Origin: Gammaproteobacteria bacterium
Lineage (GTDB): Bacteria > Pseudomonadota > Gammaproteobacteria > GRL18
NCBI GenBank assembly: GCA_016744375.1
Contig: JADGEM010000051.1
Span: forward strand, 1 to 32,422
Length of the DNA stretch: 32,422 bases
Reading direction: 5' to 3'
Position 1 is the stretch's first letter. Each line of letters begins with the position of its first letter. This document shows positions 8,125-16,986 of the stretch, in pieces. The translations under genes were made by a program, and so were the position numbers. Under the pieces are notes generated by a model. The model made no database searches and was not told the origin of the DNA. It saw nothing but the letters and a program-made list of their open reading frames with translations.

Positions 8125-8661
8125 TTATTGTGCAGGTGCATATCTCTGACCGGCATTATAAGGATTTCCGTTATAGCCGCCGCCATAAGGACGGGCATAA
8201 CCAGGATGACTATAGCCACCACCATAAGGGCGTCCATAGCCAGGATTACTAAAGTTAGGATTACCATAGTTAGGGTTACCATAGTTCCTCTTATTTTTGT
8301 TGTTGCCCCAGGGCATTACTCCTTTTTGGTTACTCCAGGGCATATTTTTGCCACTACCTCCCCAGGGCATTCCATTTCCACCCCATTTATTGGTATCCCA
8401 GTCCCTCCAGGCAGAACTACCAGTATCCCAGAATGGATTATTGTTTCCCCAGGGAGAATTACGACCGCTCCATGGCATACCATTACTATTACTATTTCGA
8501 TTATTGGAAGAATTATTTTGACCCCAGGGTGTGTTGCCCCAGTTATTGTCGTCTGGGTTAATGCCATATTGAGTGTAGCTATCAGTCAGGTCATCACCAA
8601 AACTCAATGCCGAAGTGAATAATAATGAAGAACCAAGAATAAGTCTGGTTAATTTTTTCAT
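8125..8661 (-). CDS. Secreted low-complexity protein rich in MPWG and NPxYG repeats
   Basis: I do not recognise a defined family. The 178-residue product starts with a clear signal peptide (MKKLTRLILGSSLLFTSALS, likely cut near SFG/DD), so it is exported. The mature part is almost entirely Gly, Asn, Pro, Trp, Tyr and Ser. A middle segment repeats MPWG/MPWS/SPWG units. A C-terminal segment repeats NPNYGNPNF-like units and then PYGGGY-containing units twice. Such compositions occur in structural envelope or aggregate-forming proteins. The Gly/Asn/Tyr-rich character recalls sulfur-globule coat proteins of purple sulfur bacteria, but that link is a guess. AGGAG ten bases ahead supports the ATG at 8661. 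The opposite strand of this gene is open for 185 codons only because of the repeats. Confidence 0.75.
   Translation of the reverse strand: MKKLTRLILGSSLLFTSALSFGDDLTDSYTQYGINPDDNNWGNTPWGQNNSSNNRNSNSNGMPWSGRNSPWGNNNPFWDTGSSAWRDWDTNKWGGNGMPWGGSGKNMPWSNQKGVMPWGNNKNKRNYGNPNYGNPNFSNPGYGRPYGGGYSHPGYARPYGGGYNGNPYNAGQRYAPAQ
8231..8285 (-). repeat. Short tandem coding repeat (NYGNP units)
   Basis: Inside the secreted protein gene the phrase TTAGG(A/G)TTACCATAG is repeated in tandem on the + strand, encoding successive Asn-Tyr-Gly-Asn-Pro units on the minus strand. Near-identical codons suggest recent expansion by slippage or unequal crossing-over, so copy number may vary between strains. Confidence 0.55.
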
Positions 8662-8847
8662 ATAGAAATGCTCCTGTTAGCGCCTTGTTGTATAAATATA
8701 CTCATGATACTAAATGAATAATTATGTCTGTTTAATTAACCATAAACTATAGTTGCTATCGGGTGATTTGTCTTGCTTTAATTCAATACACAGCGTTGGT
8801 TGTGATTCGAGTGAAAAGTTTATAAATAATGATTTTCATGTCTTTAG

Positions 8848-11469
8848 TTAACGCTTTTTAGGCTTAACCCGACTGGTTGCCTGTGCCTGCAATGGGTCAT
8901 CGGGCCAGTAGTGTTTCTTATATTTTCCCCTCAATTCCTTTTTGACATCATCGTAGGTATTTTTCCAGAAACTGGCCAGATCGTGAGTCACCTGCATGGG
9001 GCGTGATGCCGGGGAGAGCAGGTGTAATAATAACGGGCAACTGTTTTTCAATACAGTGGGGGTGGCTTGCAAACCAAACAACTCTTGTAGCCGCACAGCC
9101 AATACCGGAGAGTCTGGCTCGCTGTAGTCAATACGAATTTGTGAACCGCTGGGTACTTTGATGGTTTCTGGGGCTAACTCATTAAGTAATTGTAGTGGTT
9201 TCCAGCTGATAGCTGTATTTAAAATCTGCTCTAAATTCAGGTTCTGCAGTTTTTTTATGGATGTTTCATTGCTTAAATGGGGCTGTAGCCATTTTTCCAG
9301 ATTATTTAACAAATACTGTTCAGAAAAATCAGGCAGGTCAATTTGTGCTAAAGATGGGACGGCAGATGAACTCTGTGCCTGCTGATAACGAATAAATTCG
9401 ACTCGTTGTCTCAGATTATTGGCTTGTTTTGACCAGGGGAGGCAATTGAAGCCGATATTTTTAACCCCCTGAAGTAATGTTGAATGCAGGTGAAATGCAT
9501 CAATAGAAGAATTATTCTGTTCTTTCAGTACCAGAGAGCCCAACATGAGTTTAGTCTGGCATTCTACTTTCTGTAATTTCTTATTCCAGAGGATATCATT
9601 TTTTTCTTCAATGCTATCGGTAAAATATTCTTCTAACTGAGCCAGTGAAATACTTGAGGCAAGAAAGATCCGTGCTTCTCTAAGCTGTTTGCCGGTTTCT
9701 TCATTTAAGCTTGGGATCACTAAAAAAGGTTCGTTAGACAGGCTGTCCTGATGAGTGAAATAAGCCCCTTTTTTATTACTGAGCAAATAACGCTGATTGG
9801 CATTGTTTCCTGATGGCGGGCGAAGTTTTGCAATTCGATCAGGGTAGGCAAATGCCAGTAATACAGCACTCATGCTCTGCTCAACATTCAGGCCAGTGTT
9901 GTTTCCTGATGTAGAATTTTTACTGGTTACTCTTTGCAGACGCTGTTGAATTTCTCTTGCTGTTTTTAATACTTGTTGGCATTGTCGTGTATCGACCTGT
10001 GTGTTACCAGGTAACTGCTTCTGTTTTGCTTGCAGCAATAGTGCTACACGATGAGACAGATCAGATGTTTTCTGGCCTTTTAATATCTCTTTTTCAGTGA
10101 GTAACGCGGCAAGTAAGCAACTTAACTCAGTACAGTTAAGTGCTTGAGCCTTTAATACCATATGAGCAAGGCGTGGGTGTATGCCTAAGGACAGCATTTT
10201 CTTTCCATGCTGGGTGATTCGCCCCATTTCATCAATGGCCTGCAGGTTCAGTAATAGATCTTTGGCCTGAGCGCTAGCGCCCGGAGGTGGACAGTCCATC
10301 CAGTTCAGCTCATTGACATTCTGAACACCCCATTGAGCCAATTCCAATATGACGGGAGCCAGATCGGAGCGTAATATTTCAGCTTTTTGATGAGCAGGCA
10401 AACGTTTATGCTGGCTTTCAGCCCATAAGCGATAACAGGTACCGGCACCGAGTCTTCCTGCACGACCACTGCGTTGTGTGGCAGAATCCTGTGCAATCAT
10501 TGTGGTGTGTAATGCGTTCATACCGGAACCGGGATTAAAGAACGATTCTTTTTGCAGACCGGAATCAATCACCACATTGATACCCTCAATGGTTAAACTG
10601 GTTTCTGCAATATTAGTGGCCAGGACGATTTTTCTCTCTCCCGGAGGCGGAGGACTAATGGCTTGATCCTGTTGTTTTTTTGATAAGTCACCATAAAGCG
10701 GGCAGATATGAATTGTCTGTAAAGCATTTTCAGAAAAATAACGGCTGAGTTCATGTTTGAGCTGTTTGATTTCCCGGACTCCGGGCAGAAAGATTAAAAT
10801 ATTCCCCTGGTGTAAATTGACTGCCGCAATGGTTTTTTGTGTCAGTGCCGGGATCAGATTGTGCCGTTGATGGGATGAATGATGTCGTATCGTGTTATTT
10901 GCCGCTTGATGAATAATATCCACCTTAAAACTTCTTCCCTGACTACTGACCAGAGGCGCATCTAAAAGGCTTACCAGCGCTTCGGTGTTCAGAGTGGCTG
11001 ACATGACTAAAATTTTTAACTCTTCATTCAGTACTTCCTGACTTTGTAAACAAAAAGCTAAAGAGAGATCTGCATGAATACTACGCTCATGAAATTCATC
11101 AAAAATAACCAGGGCAATACCGACGAGCTCAGGATCGGCCTGTAGCTTACGGGTCAAAATACCTTCAGTAACCACCAGTATTCGAGTTTTTTTACTGAAG
11201 CACTTATCCTGCCGGATCTGATAACCCACAGTTTCACCCACTTTTTCACCTAGTAAATGGGCCATACGTGCAGCAGAATTACGAGTTGCCAGGCGCCGAG
11301 GTTCGAGCATAATGATCTGCTTGTTTTTTAGCCATGGCTGATCCAGCAAAGCAAGAGGAACCAGCGTTGTTTTACCGGCACCTGGCGGGGCTTGTAAAAT
11401 CAGTCGATTATTCTGAGATAGCTGGTTTTTAATCTCAGGAAGTACCTGAGTGACAGGAAGATCGGGCAT
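8848..11469 (-). CDS. hrpB: ATP-dependent helicase HrpB (DEAH-box)
   Basis: An 873-residue DEAH-box helicase of the HrpB family, a group of proposed RNA helicases whose cellular task is poorly defined. Motif I is APPGAGKTT (27-35), motif II DEFHERS (124-130) and motif III SAT (157-159); TNIAETSLTI and QRSGRAGR follow as motifs V and VI. The helicase-associated and HrpB-specific C-terminal regions are present, ending in a basic tail (VKPKKR). The frame stays open for 38 more codons upstream to 11583, but the homologous protein begins at MPDLPVTQVLPEI. The longer form would run across the oad promoter and into oadG, so I choose 11469. It is divergent from oadGAB with about 107 bases between starts. 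Confidence 0.95.
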   Translation of the reverse strand: MPDLPVTQVLPEIKNQLSQNNRLILQAPPGAGKTTLVPLALLDQPWLKNKQIIMLEPRRLATRNSAARMAHLLGEKVGETVGYQIRQDKCFSKKTRILVVTEGILTRKLQADPELVGIALVIFDEFHERSIHADLSLAFCLQSQEVLNEELKILVMSATLNTEALVSLLDAPLVSSQGRSFKVDIIHQAANNTIRHHSSHQRHNLIPALTQKTIAAVNLHQGNILIFLPGVREIKQLKHELSRYFSENALQTIHICPLYGDLSKKQQDQAISPPPPGERKIVLATNIAETSLTIEGINVVIDSGLQKESFFNPGSGMNALHTTMIAQDSATQRSGRAGRLGAGTCYRLWAESQHKRLPAHQKAEILRSDLAPVILELAQWGVQNVNELNWMDCPPPGASAQAKDLLLNLQAIDEMGRITQHGKKMLSLGIHPRLAHMVLKAQALNCTELSCLLAALLTEKEILKGQKTSDLSHRVALLLQAKQKQLPGNTQVDTRQCQQVLKTAREIQQRLQRVTSKNSTSGNNTGLNVEQSMSAVLLAFAYPDRIAKLRPPSGNNANQRYLLSNKKGAYFTHQDSLSNEPFLVIPSLNEETGKQLREARIFLASSISLAQLEEYFTDSIEEKNDILWNKKLQKVECQTKLMLGSLVLKEQNNSSIDAFHLHSTLLQGVKNIGFNCLPWSKQANNLRQRVEFIRYQQAQSSSAVPSLAQIDLPDFSEQYLLNNLEKWLQPHLSNETSIKKLQNLNLEQILNTAISWKPLQLLNELAPETIKVPSGSQIRIDYSEPDSPVLAVRLQELFGLQATPTVLKNSCPLLLHLLSPASRPMQVTHDLASFWKNTYDDVKKELRGKYKKHYWPDDPLQAQATSRVKPKKR

Positions 11470-11496
11470 GTTGCTATTGTATCGTATTAGAAACTG

Positions 11497-11525
11497 TTGA
11501 GTCGAACTTAAAAAATACTCATAAA
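11497..11525 (+). promoter_or_regulatory. Candidate promoter for oadGAB
   Basis: TTGAGT (11497-11502) and CATAAA (11520-11525) are 17 bases apart, giving an acceptable sigma-70 arrangement in the hrpB-oadG divergent region. A second option is TTGATT (11531-11536) with TTTATA (11554-11559), also 17 bases apart and closer to the gene. Neither is a strong match. Confidence 0.35.
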
Positions 11526-11576
11526 AACGTTTGATTTCAGTTAAAATACAGAATTTATAAATTTCATCAGGAATTA

Positions 11577-11825
11577 ATGACAATGCAACTAGGAATTGAG
11601 CTGGCTTTGATGGGCATAGGAACTGTTTTCATCTTCCTTGTCCTGCTTATTTTTTTAATGGATCTGATGTCAAAAATAATTAATTCCTATGAAAAGAGAG
11701 TTCTTTTGTCAGCACCACAAAAGAAGTCCACTAATAAGACTGATAAGATTCCTGATGACTTACTTTCGGTAATTATCACGAACGCGATAAAGCAGCATCA
11801 AGCAAACGTCAGCAAAAAGGGTTAG
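11577..11825 (+). CDS. oadG: Oxaloacetate decarboxylase gamma subunit
   Basis: The small membrane subunit of the Na+-pumping oxaloacetate decarboxylase, which holds alpha and beta together and in the family carries a zinc site near its C-terminus. The 82-residue chain has one N-terminal membrane helix ([20 protein letters not shown]) and then a charged cytoplasmic tail ending in [11 protein letters not shown]. Its assignment rests on this topology and on lying directly before oadA and oadB, as in other OadGAB operons. AGGA at 11569 is very near the ATG at 11577 (four bases); the next ATG at 11583 has ten-base spacing, so the true start may be two codons later. Confidence 0.88.
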   Translation: MTMQLGIELALMGIGTVFIFLVLLIFLMDLMSKIINSYEKRVLLSAPQKKSTNKTDKIPDDLLSVIITNAIKQHQANVSKKG

Positions 11826-11836
11826 AACGAGCACCT

Positions 11837-13654
11837 ATGAGTATTAAAAAGAAACTTGGTATTACGGATGTTGTACTTCGCGATGCGCACCAGTCGTTGC
11901 TTGCAACCCGGATGCGTATTGATGACATACTACCTGTTGCTGAAAAACTGGATAAAATAGGCTATTGGTCTGTTGAATCATGGGGCGGGGCAACCTTTGA
12001 CTCCTGCATCCGTTTTCTTGGTGAAGATCCCTGGGAAAGACTAAGAAAGATCAAAGAAGTGATGCCTGATACCCCACAGCAGATGCTGTTTCGGGGACAA
12101 AATATTCTTGGTTATCGCCATTATGCTGATGATGTGGTGAAAAAATTTGTTGAGCGTGCTGCGGTTAATGGTGTGGATGTATTTCGTATTTTTGATGCCA
12201 TGAATGATCCACGAAATTTTGAAACAGCAATTAACGCCGTTATTAGTAATAGCAAACACGCACAGGGTGCAATTTCTTATACTACCAGCCCTGTACATAC
12301 TCTTGAGGGTTGGCTCAATCTGGGGCGGCAATTGCAGGAGATGGGGGTGCATTCTATTTGCATTAAAGATATGGCCGGACTTCTGAAGCCCTATGAGGCA
12401 TATGAACTGGTTTCGCATTTAAAACAGGAACTTGAAGTTCCCATTCATTTGCATTGTCATGCGACAACCGGGCTGTCAACTGCGACTTTACTTAAAGCGA
12501 TTGAAGCTGGGGTTGATAATGTGGATACCTCCATTTCATCAATGAGTGCAACCTATGGTCATTCAGCAACTGAATCCATTGTGGCAATGCTTGAAGGTCA
12601 GCCCGGTGATACAGAGCTGAATATTCGGAAAATAGAAGAGATTGCGGCCGATTTGAGGACTGTTCGTAAGAAATATGTCAAGTTTGAAGGCGATTTAAAA
12701 GGCGTTGACTCCCGTATTCTCATTGCCCAGGTTCCAGGTGGTATGCTGACTAATATGGAAAATCAATTAAGGCAGCAGGGAGCAGTGGATAAACTTGATC
12801 AGGTACTTGAAGAAATTCCTCGTGTACGTAAAGATTTGGGCTATATTCCCCTGGTGACGCCTACTTCTCAGATTGTAGGTACTCAGGCTGTGCTCAATGT
12901 TCTCACCGGTGAGCGATATAAAACTGTTACCAAAGAAACCAGCGGTATTCTCAAGGGAGAATATGGAGCAACTCCAGCTGAAGTTGATAAAGCATTGCAA
13001 GTCCGGATTCTTGGTGGCGCTGAAGCCATCACTTGCCGTCCGGCAGATAATATTGAGCCTGAGATGGAAAGTCTGACCAAAATCTTAATAGAGATTGCTG
13101 CAAAGAATGAAATTAAACTGGCTGATGATCTGGTTGATGATGCGCTTAGCTATGCATTATTTCCTATGGTGGCGATGAAGTTTTTTGAAAACAGAGATAA
13201 TCCGGCTGCTTTTGAGCCCATCCCTACCGTTGATGATTTAAAACCTGCCTCAGAGGTGAAAACTCGTTCAGGTAAGGAAAAAAATGTTTATACGGTTTCT
13301 GTGGCTGGCCAATCCTATGTGGTTCAGGTTGATGAGGGTGGTGATATTATTAAAGGACCAGTGTCAGCTGCAGGAACCACCTCTGAAAATCCGTCAGTTT
13401 CTGTGGTTGGAGCGACCGATCCTGCTATGTCTTCTGAAGAGCCGATTCCGGCTCCCCTAAGTGGTCAGATTTTTAAAATCCCTGTTTCTAAAGGACAGGA
13501 AGTGGCAGAAGGGGATGTTATTATCATTCTTGAAGCCATGAAAATGGAAACAGAAATTCGTGCCTTTTGCTCTGGTACTATTTCTGAACTGTGTGTCAAA
13601 GAAGGTGACACGGTTAACGTTGGTGATTCTCTGGTTAAAATGGTATATCAATAG
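11837..13654 (+). CDS. oadA: Oxaloacetate decarboxylase alpha subunit, biotin-bearing
   Basis: Carries out carboxyl transfer from oxaloacetate to biotin in the OadGAB pump, releasing pyruvate. In 605 residues it has an N-terminal carboxyltransferase domain with VVLRDAHQS near residue 13 and metal-binding [11 protein letters not shown] near 202, then a conserved middle domain. A flexible Ala/Pro/Ser-rich linker (about 500-540) leads to a biotinyl domain with EAMKMET, the lysine at about 569, 36 residues from the end. It follows oadG by 11 bases, and its TAG stop abuts the ATG of oadB, so the three form one operon. The closest relative in the window is the carboxyltransferase part of pyruvate carboxylase. 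It lacks a biotin carboxylase domain, which separates it from that enzyme. Confidence 0.95.
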   Translation: MSIKKKLGITDVVLRDAHQSLLATRMRIDDILPVAEKLDKIGYWSVESWGGATFDSCIRFLGEDPWERLRKIKEVMPDTPQQMLFRGQNILGYRHYADDVVKKFVERAAVNGVDVFRIFDAMNDPRNFETAINAVISNSKHAQGAISYTTSPVHTLEGWLNLGRQLQEMGVHSICIKDMAGLLKPYEAYELVSHLKQELEVPIHLHCHATTGLSTATLLKAIEAGVDNVDTSISSMSATYGHSATESIVAMLEGQPGDTELNIRKIEEIAADLRTVRKKYVKFEGDLKGVDSRILIAQVPGGMLTNMENQLRQQGAVDKLDQVLEEIPRVRKDLGYIPLVTPTSQIVGTQAVLNVLTGERYKTVTKETSGILKGEYGATPAEVDKALQVRILGGAEAITCRPADNIEPEMESLTKILIEIAAKNEIKLADDLVDDALSYALFPMVAMKFFENRDNPAAFEPIPTVDDLKPASEVKTRSGKEKNVYTVSVAGQSYVVQVDEGGDIIKGPVSAAGTTSENPSVSVVGATDPAMSSEEPIPAPLSGQIFKIPVSKGQEVAEGDVIIILEAMKMETEIRAFCSGTISELCVKEGDTVNVGDSLVKMVYQ

Positions 13655-15100
13655 ATGGATAATTTAATTCGACTTTGGGAAGGTTCAGGGCTGTATAATC
13701 TATCGTTAGGTCAGGCTTTTATGATAGTCATTGGTCTGGTTTTATTGTTTCTGGCCATTAAGAAAAAATTTGAACCACTGTTATTGGTGCCAATCGGCTT
13801 TGGAGCTATTTTATCAAACATTCCTGTCGCTGGATTATCTGAGTCTGGTTCATTTCAGGCTTTCTATAAAGCCATGACCTATGAAATGGCCGTTGTTGAA
13901 AAATATGTTGAACAAAATGCTGAAACGTATCTTAATAATGATATAGAACATGCTTCTGCAGAGGTTGTTAACTTCTCGACACTGACTGCAGAAGTCCAGA
14001 ACAGTAAGAATCCTAAGACAGCTGAACTGACTCGTAACATTAGGCTTGTGCTGGGTGATGCTGTCAATCAGTGTGAACAGGCTATGCTTTGTAAAGATGC
14101 TTTTTACAAGGTTAAGGAAAATGATACCCAAAAAGCACTTGAGCTCAGTGAAATTGCTCGTCAAAATAGTTTTGCTGATGGTATTTTGTATTTGTTTTAT
14201 TCAGTCGGCCTCATGACCGGGGTATTTCCCTTATTGATCTTTATGGGGGTTGGTGCAATGACTGATTTTGGTCCCTTGTTGGCCAATCCTAAAACGCTGC
14301 TATTAGGTGCAGTGGCACAAGTAGGTATTTTTACGACACTGCTGGGTGCCATTGCTCTGGGATTTACAGGTGGGGAAGCAGCAGCGATAGCTATTATAGG
14401 CGGTGCAGATGGGCCTACAGCGATCTATGTCACCACAAAATTAGCCCCTCATCTGTTGGGCGCTATTGCGGTGGCAGCGTATTCCTATATGGCTCTGGTA
14501 CCTATGATACAACCACCCATTATGAGACTCTTGACTACAGAAGATGAGCGTAAGCGCACTATGACCCAGTTGCGTCATGTATCCCAGACTGAAAAAATTA
14601 TTTTTCCAATATTGCTTCTTTTGCTCGTTGGTCTGGTTTTACCTGAAGCTGCACCTTTGCTGGGTATGTTCTGTTTTGGTACTTTGATGCGAGAAAGTGG
14701 TGTTGTGGACAGGCTCAGTCAGACGACACAGAATGCATTAATTAATATGGTGACAATTTTTCTTGGTCTTGCCGTCGGTTCAAAACTACAGGCGGGGCAA
14801 TTTTTGCAGATTGATACTTTAAAAATTTTACTACTCGGTGTGATTGCTTTTTCCATTGGCACAGCCTGTGGTGTTCTAATGGCAAAGCTGATGCACAAGT
14901 TTACCAAAGAAGATATTAATCCCCTCATCGGCTCCGCTGGTGTCTCTGCTGTACCGATGGCTGCCCGTGTTTCCAACAAGGTGGGCCTCGAAGCCAATCC
15001 ACATAATTTTCTGTTAATGCATGCGATGGGTCCGAATGTGGCAGGAGTGATTGGTTCTGCTGTGGCAGCCGGTGTTTTATTAAAATATTTTGGCTCTTGA
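13655..15100 (+). CDS. oadB: Oxaloacetate decarboxylase beta subunit, Na+ pump
   Basis: The integral membrane subunit that decarboxylates carboxybiotin and drives Na+ out of the cell. Conserved signatures are strong: [14 protein letters not shown] near 38-50, [16 protein letters not shown] near 197-212, [10 protein letters not shown] near 249-258 with the aspartate that in the family is essential for Na+ transport, and [36 protein letters not shown] near the end (quoted as separate family blocks). At 481 residues it is about 50 longer than the enterobacterial protein as I remember it. The extra length lies in a hydrophilic segment at about 62-174, between the first helices and LYLFYSVG. It starts directly after the oadA stop. 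Confidence 0.95.
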   Translation: MDNLIRLWEGSGLYNLSLGQAFMIVIGLVLLFLAIKKKFEPLLLVPIGFGAILSNIPVAGLSESGSFQAFYKAMTYEMAVVEKYVEQNAETYLNNDIEHASAEVVNFSTLTAEVQNSKNPKTAELTRNIRLVLGDAVNQCEQAMLCKDAFYKVKENDTQKALELSEIARQNSFADGILYLFYSVGLMTGVFPLLIFMGVGAMTDFGPLLANPKTLLLGAVAQVGIFTTLLGAIALGFTGGEAAAIAIIGGADGPTAIYVTTKLAPHLLGAIAVAAYSYMALVPMIQPPIMRLLTTEDERKRTMTQLRHVSQTEKIIFPILLLLLVGLVLPEAAPLLGMFCFGTLMRESGVVDRLSQTTQNALINMVTIFLGLAVGSKLQAGQFLQIDTLKILLLGVIAFSIGTACGVLMAKLMHKFTKEDINPLIGSAGVSAVPMAARVSNKVGLEANPHNFLLMHAMGPNVAGVIGSAVAAGVLLKYFGS

Positions 15101-15129
15101 AGGTTCTTGATAGAGTTCAGTTTATCTAT

Positions 15130-15162
15130 GTCGTGATTTAAAATACACTAAGTCGCGATTTA
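15130..15162. repeat. Direct repeat upstream of the efflux operon promoter
   Basis: GTCGTGATTTA (15130-15140) and GTCGCGATTTA (15152-15162) are near-identical 11-mers whose starts are 22 bases apart, two helical turns. They lie upstream of the TTGACA element. This spacing puts both copies on one DNA face and could mark an activator site; function is inferred. Confidence 0.35.
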
Positions 15163-15185
15163 GGCAGCAAAACAGCTATTTTAAA

Positions 15186-15214
15186 TTGACAAAAGCAATA
15201 AATCTCGCCAAAAT
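15186..15214 (+). promoter_or_regulatory. Promoter of the tetR-RND efflux operon
   Basis: A perfect -35 TTGACA (15186-15191) is followed after 17 bases by CAAAAT (15209-15214), which matches four of six -10 positions. The inverted repeat starting at 15215 would cover the transcription start, so repressor binding there would block initiation. Confidence 0.55.
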
Positions 15215-15266
15215 ACCTAACAACTGTTAGTTAGGTAAAGTAGTTAGGTAAAGTAGCTAGGTAAAA
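15215..15266. promoter_or_regulatory. Operator array: inverted repeat plus three tandem 13-mers
   Basis: ACCTAAC (15215-15221) and GTTAGGT (15230-15236) are perfect complements around eight bases, a 22-bp dyad of typical TetR operator size. The right arm is also the start of three head-to-tail 13-mers: TAGTTAGGTAAAG at 15228-15240 and 15241-15253, then TAGCTAGGTAAAA at 15254-15266 with two changes. It lies between the -10 and the tetR start. Autorepression of tetR and the efflux genes is the simplest reading. Confidence 0.65.
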
Positions 15267-15286
15267 GCCATATGTGGATAATGTAA

Positions 15287-15880
15287 ATGGATGCTGTAAA
15301 AGAAAATACAAGACAAATAATTATCGATAGTTCAATTAAGCTGTTTGCCCAATTCGGTTATGCTAATGTCTCGGTACGTGATATTGCTGATGCTGTCGGT
15401 ATCAAACCAGCCTCGTTGTATTATCACTTTGATAATAAACAGACACTGTATTTAGCCTCAATTAAAGAAAGTTTCTCATTAAAAGCTTCTGGTTTATCAG
15501 AAATATTGCAAAGTCAGGAACCTGCTGAGATTAGGCTGAAAAACTATATTTATAAATTTACGGCGCTTGCCTCTGAAGATGAGCCTTTTTGTCGCTTGAT
15601 TCAAAGAGAAATGCTGGATGGTGATGAGCAAAGAATGCAGTATCTGGCAGAAAAAGTTTTTAAAGATCAATTTGATGCATTGGATCTATTGGTAATAGAA
15701 ATAAATCCTCAGTGTGATTCTCACATGAGTGCGATCTCTATCCTGTCTCTTGTCCTTTATCATCTGGAAACGACTCCCATTCGATATTTTTTAAAGGGCC
15801 ATAAAAAACAACATAATCAGGCTGAATTTATTGCTCAACATGTTTTCAATTTATTAATGAACGGTTTGTTAAAGTCATGA
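15287..15880 (+). CDS. TetR/AcrR-family transcriptional regulator
   Basis: A 197-residue one-component repressor. The N-terminal helix-turn-helix spans about residues 9-56, with the recognition region VSVRDIADAVGIKPASLYYHF and the following KQTLY. The C-terminal ligand-binding part is divergent and gives no hint of the inducer. The gene is first in an operon with an RND adaptor and permease: its TGA overlaps the ATG of the adaptor by four bases (ATGA). This arrangement and the operator array ahead indicate that it controls its own pump. No strong ribosome-binding site is seen before ATG 15287. Confidence 0.92.
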   Translation: MDAVKENTRQIIIDSSIKLFAQFGYANVSVRDIADAVGIKPASLYYHFDNKQTLYLASIKESFSLKASGLSEILQSQEPAEIRLKNYIYKFTALASEDEPFCRLIQREMLDGDEQRMQYLAEKVFKDQFDALDLLVIEINPQCDSHMSAISILSLVLYHLETTPIRYFLKGHKKQHNQAEFIAQHVFNLLMNGLLKS

Positions 15881-16986
15881 GTAGAAACATTATGAAAGAG
15901 ACCGGAATATCCATTATTTATGTCTTGATTGTTGTTGGATTATTGGGTCTGCTATCAGGCTGTGTTGAGGAAGAAGAGTCCAAAAAAGTGATTCGTCCGG
16001 TGGTGACACAACAGGTTAAAATACAGGAAAACTGGCAACAAGCCACCTATGCCGGGGAAATAAGAGCGCGCTATAAAATGGCTCTGGGATTTCGTATTGG
16101 TGGAAAGATTGTTGAACGTTATATTGAAGTAGGTGATGTCGTCAAGCCGGGTACTTTATTGGCAAGACTGGATCCAGATGATTCAAAGTTACAGCTGATG
16201 CATGCAGAAGGGGAATTACAGGCGGCTAAAGCTGAAAAGAGAAAAGCGCAACTGGATATGAAGCGTTATACAAAGCTCTATAAAGATAACATGATTAGCG
16301 CAGCTGAACACCTCAGATTCAGTAACTCACTGGATATTGCTAACGCCAAATATATCCAGGCTCATGCACACCTGGAAGTCACACGTAATCAGTCAGATTA
16401 TACGTCTCTATATGCAGATAAAGGCGGGGTGATTACTTCTCTTGAAATGGAAGTGGGACAAGTAATTGTTGCTGGGCAGACTGTTGTTAATCTGGCTCTG
16501 CCGGAAGAGAAAGAAGTTATTATTGCAGTGGCTGAAAGCCGCCTGGATGAGGTACGCCATGCGGATGAAGTGAAGATCAGTTTATGGATTGATCCAAAGC
16601 ATTTTTATGCCGGGCGTGTCCGTGAAATTTCACCTGGAGCTGATCCGGTTACCCGGACATATACGGTTAAAATCAGTCTGCTTGATAAAGCTGATAAAGC
16701 ACAGCTGGGTATGACCACGACGGTTGTTATTATCCAGAAAAAAAAGGAAAAAGTAGCTGAGCTGCCTTTAACTGCTATCTTCCAGAAAGACAGCAAGCCT
16801 GCTGTATGGATTTATTCACCACAAGTTTCCCGAGTTCATTTACAAGCTGTGGATATATTGGAGTATCAATTTGACTCCGTTCTTATTCGCTCTGGGTTGA
16901 AAGACGGGCAGATTATTGTTGTTGCCGGTGTCCATAAATTGTACGAAGATCAACTTGTTCGTCTGCAAGATAAGGTGCTTTGGTGA
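15877..16986 (+). CDS. RND efflux periplasmic adaptor, lipoprotein
   Basis: The membrane-fusion (HlyD/AcrA-type) subunit that joins the inner-membrane pump to an outer-membrane channel. In 369 residues it has a hydrophobic signal and a lipobox LSGC (Cys29), so it should be lipid-anchored. A lipoyl-like half motif around LGFRIGGKIVERYIEVGDVVKPGTLLARLD (read in parts) and an alpha-hairpin (about 105-165) rich in Lys/Glu/Ala follow. The second lipoyl half includes YADKGGVITSLEMEVGQ, and a beta-barrel domain comes last. The ATG overlaps the tetR stop by four bases; an ATG at 15892 is a second possible start. Its own stop overlaps the permease GTG. No TolC-like gene is present, so the channel must come from elsewhere. 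Confidence 0.92.
   Translation: MSRNIMKETGISIIYVLIVVGLLGLLSGCVEEEESKKVIRPVVTQQVKIQENWQQATYAGEIRARYKMALGFRIGGKIVERYIEVGDVVKPGTLLARLDPDDSKLQLMHAEGELQAAKAEKRKAQLDMKRYTKLYKDNMISAAEHLRFSNSLDIANAKYIQAHAHLEVTRNQSDYTSLYADKGGVITSLEMEVGQVIVAGQTVVNLALPEEKEVIIAVAESRLDEVRHADEVKISLWIDPKHFYAGRVREISPGADPVTRTYTVKISLLDKADKAQLGMTTTVVIIQKKKEKVAELPLTAIFQKDSKPAVWIYSPQVSRVHLQAVDILEYQFDSVLIRSGLKDGQIIVVAGVHKLYEDQLVRLQDKVLW

Noticed and set aside
8231..8285. CRISPR array or non-coding tandem repeat
   Set aside because: The repeats are short, in frame and encode NYGNP units inside a secreted protein; there are no spacers of constant length.
8065..8622. 185-codon open frame on the + strand opposite the repeat-rich secreted protein
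   Set aside because: It is the mirror of a repetitive coding region. The minus strand has a signal peptide and a good ribosome-binding site; the + reading is Ile/Thr/Pro-rich without any start signal or domain.
11470..11583. N-terminal 38-residue extension of HrpB
   Set aside because: It would cross the divergent promoter region and overlap oadG. The family sequence starts at the ATG at 11469.
12041..12418. 125-codon open frame antisense to oadA
   Set aside because: It is fully inside the conserved carboxyltransferase domain; the composition is that of a reversed coding strand.
15228..15266. Plasmid-type replication iterons
   Set aside because: The three 13-mers sit in the promoter of an efflux operon with no rep gene, DnaA boxes or AT-rich unwinding element attached.
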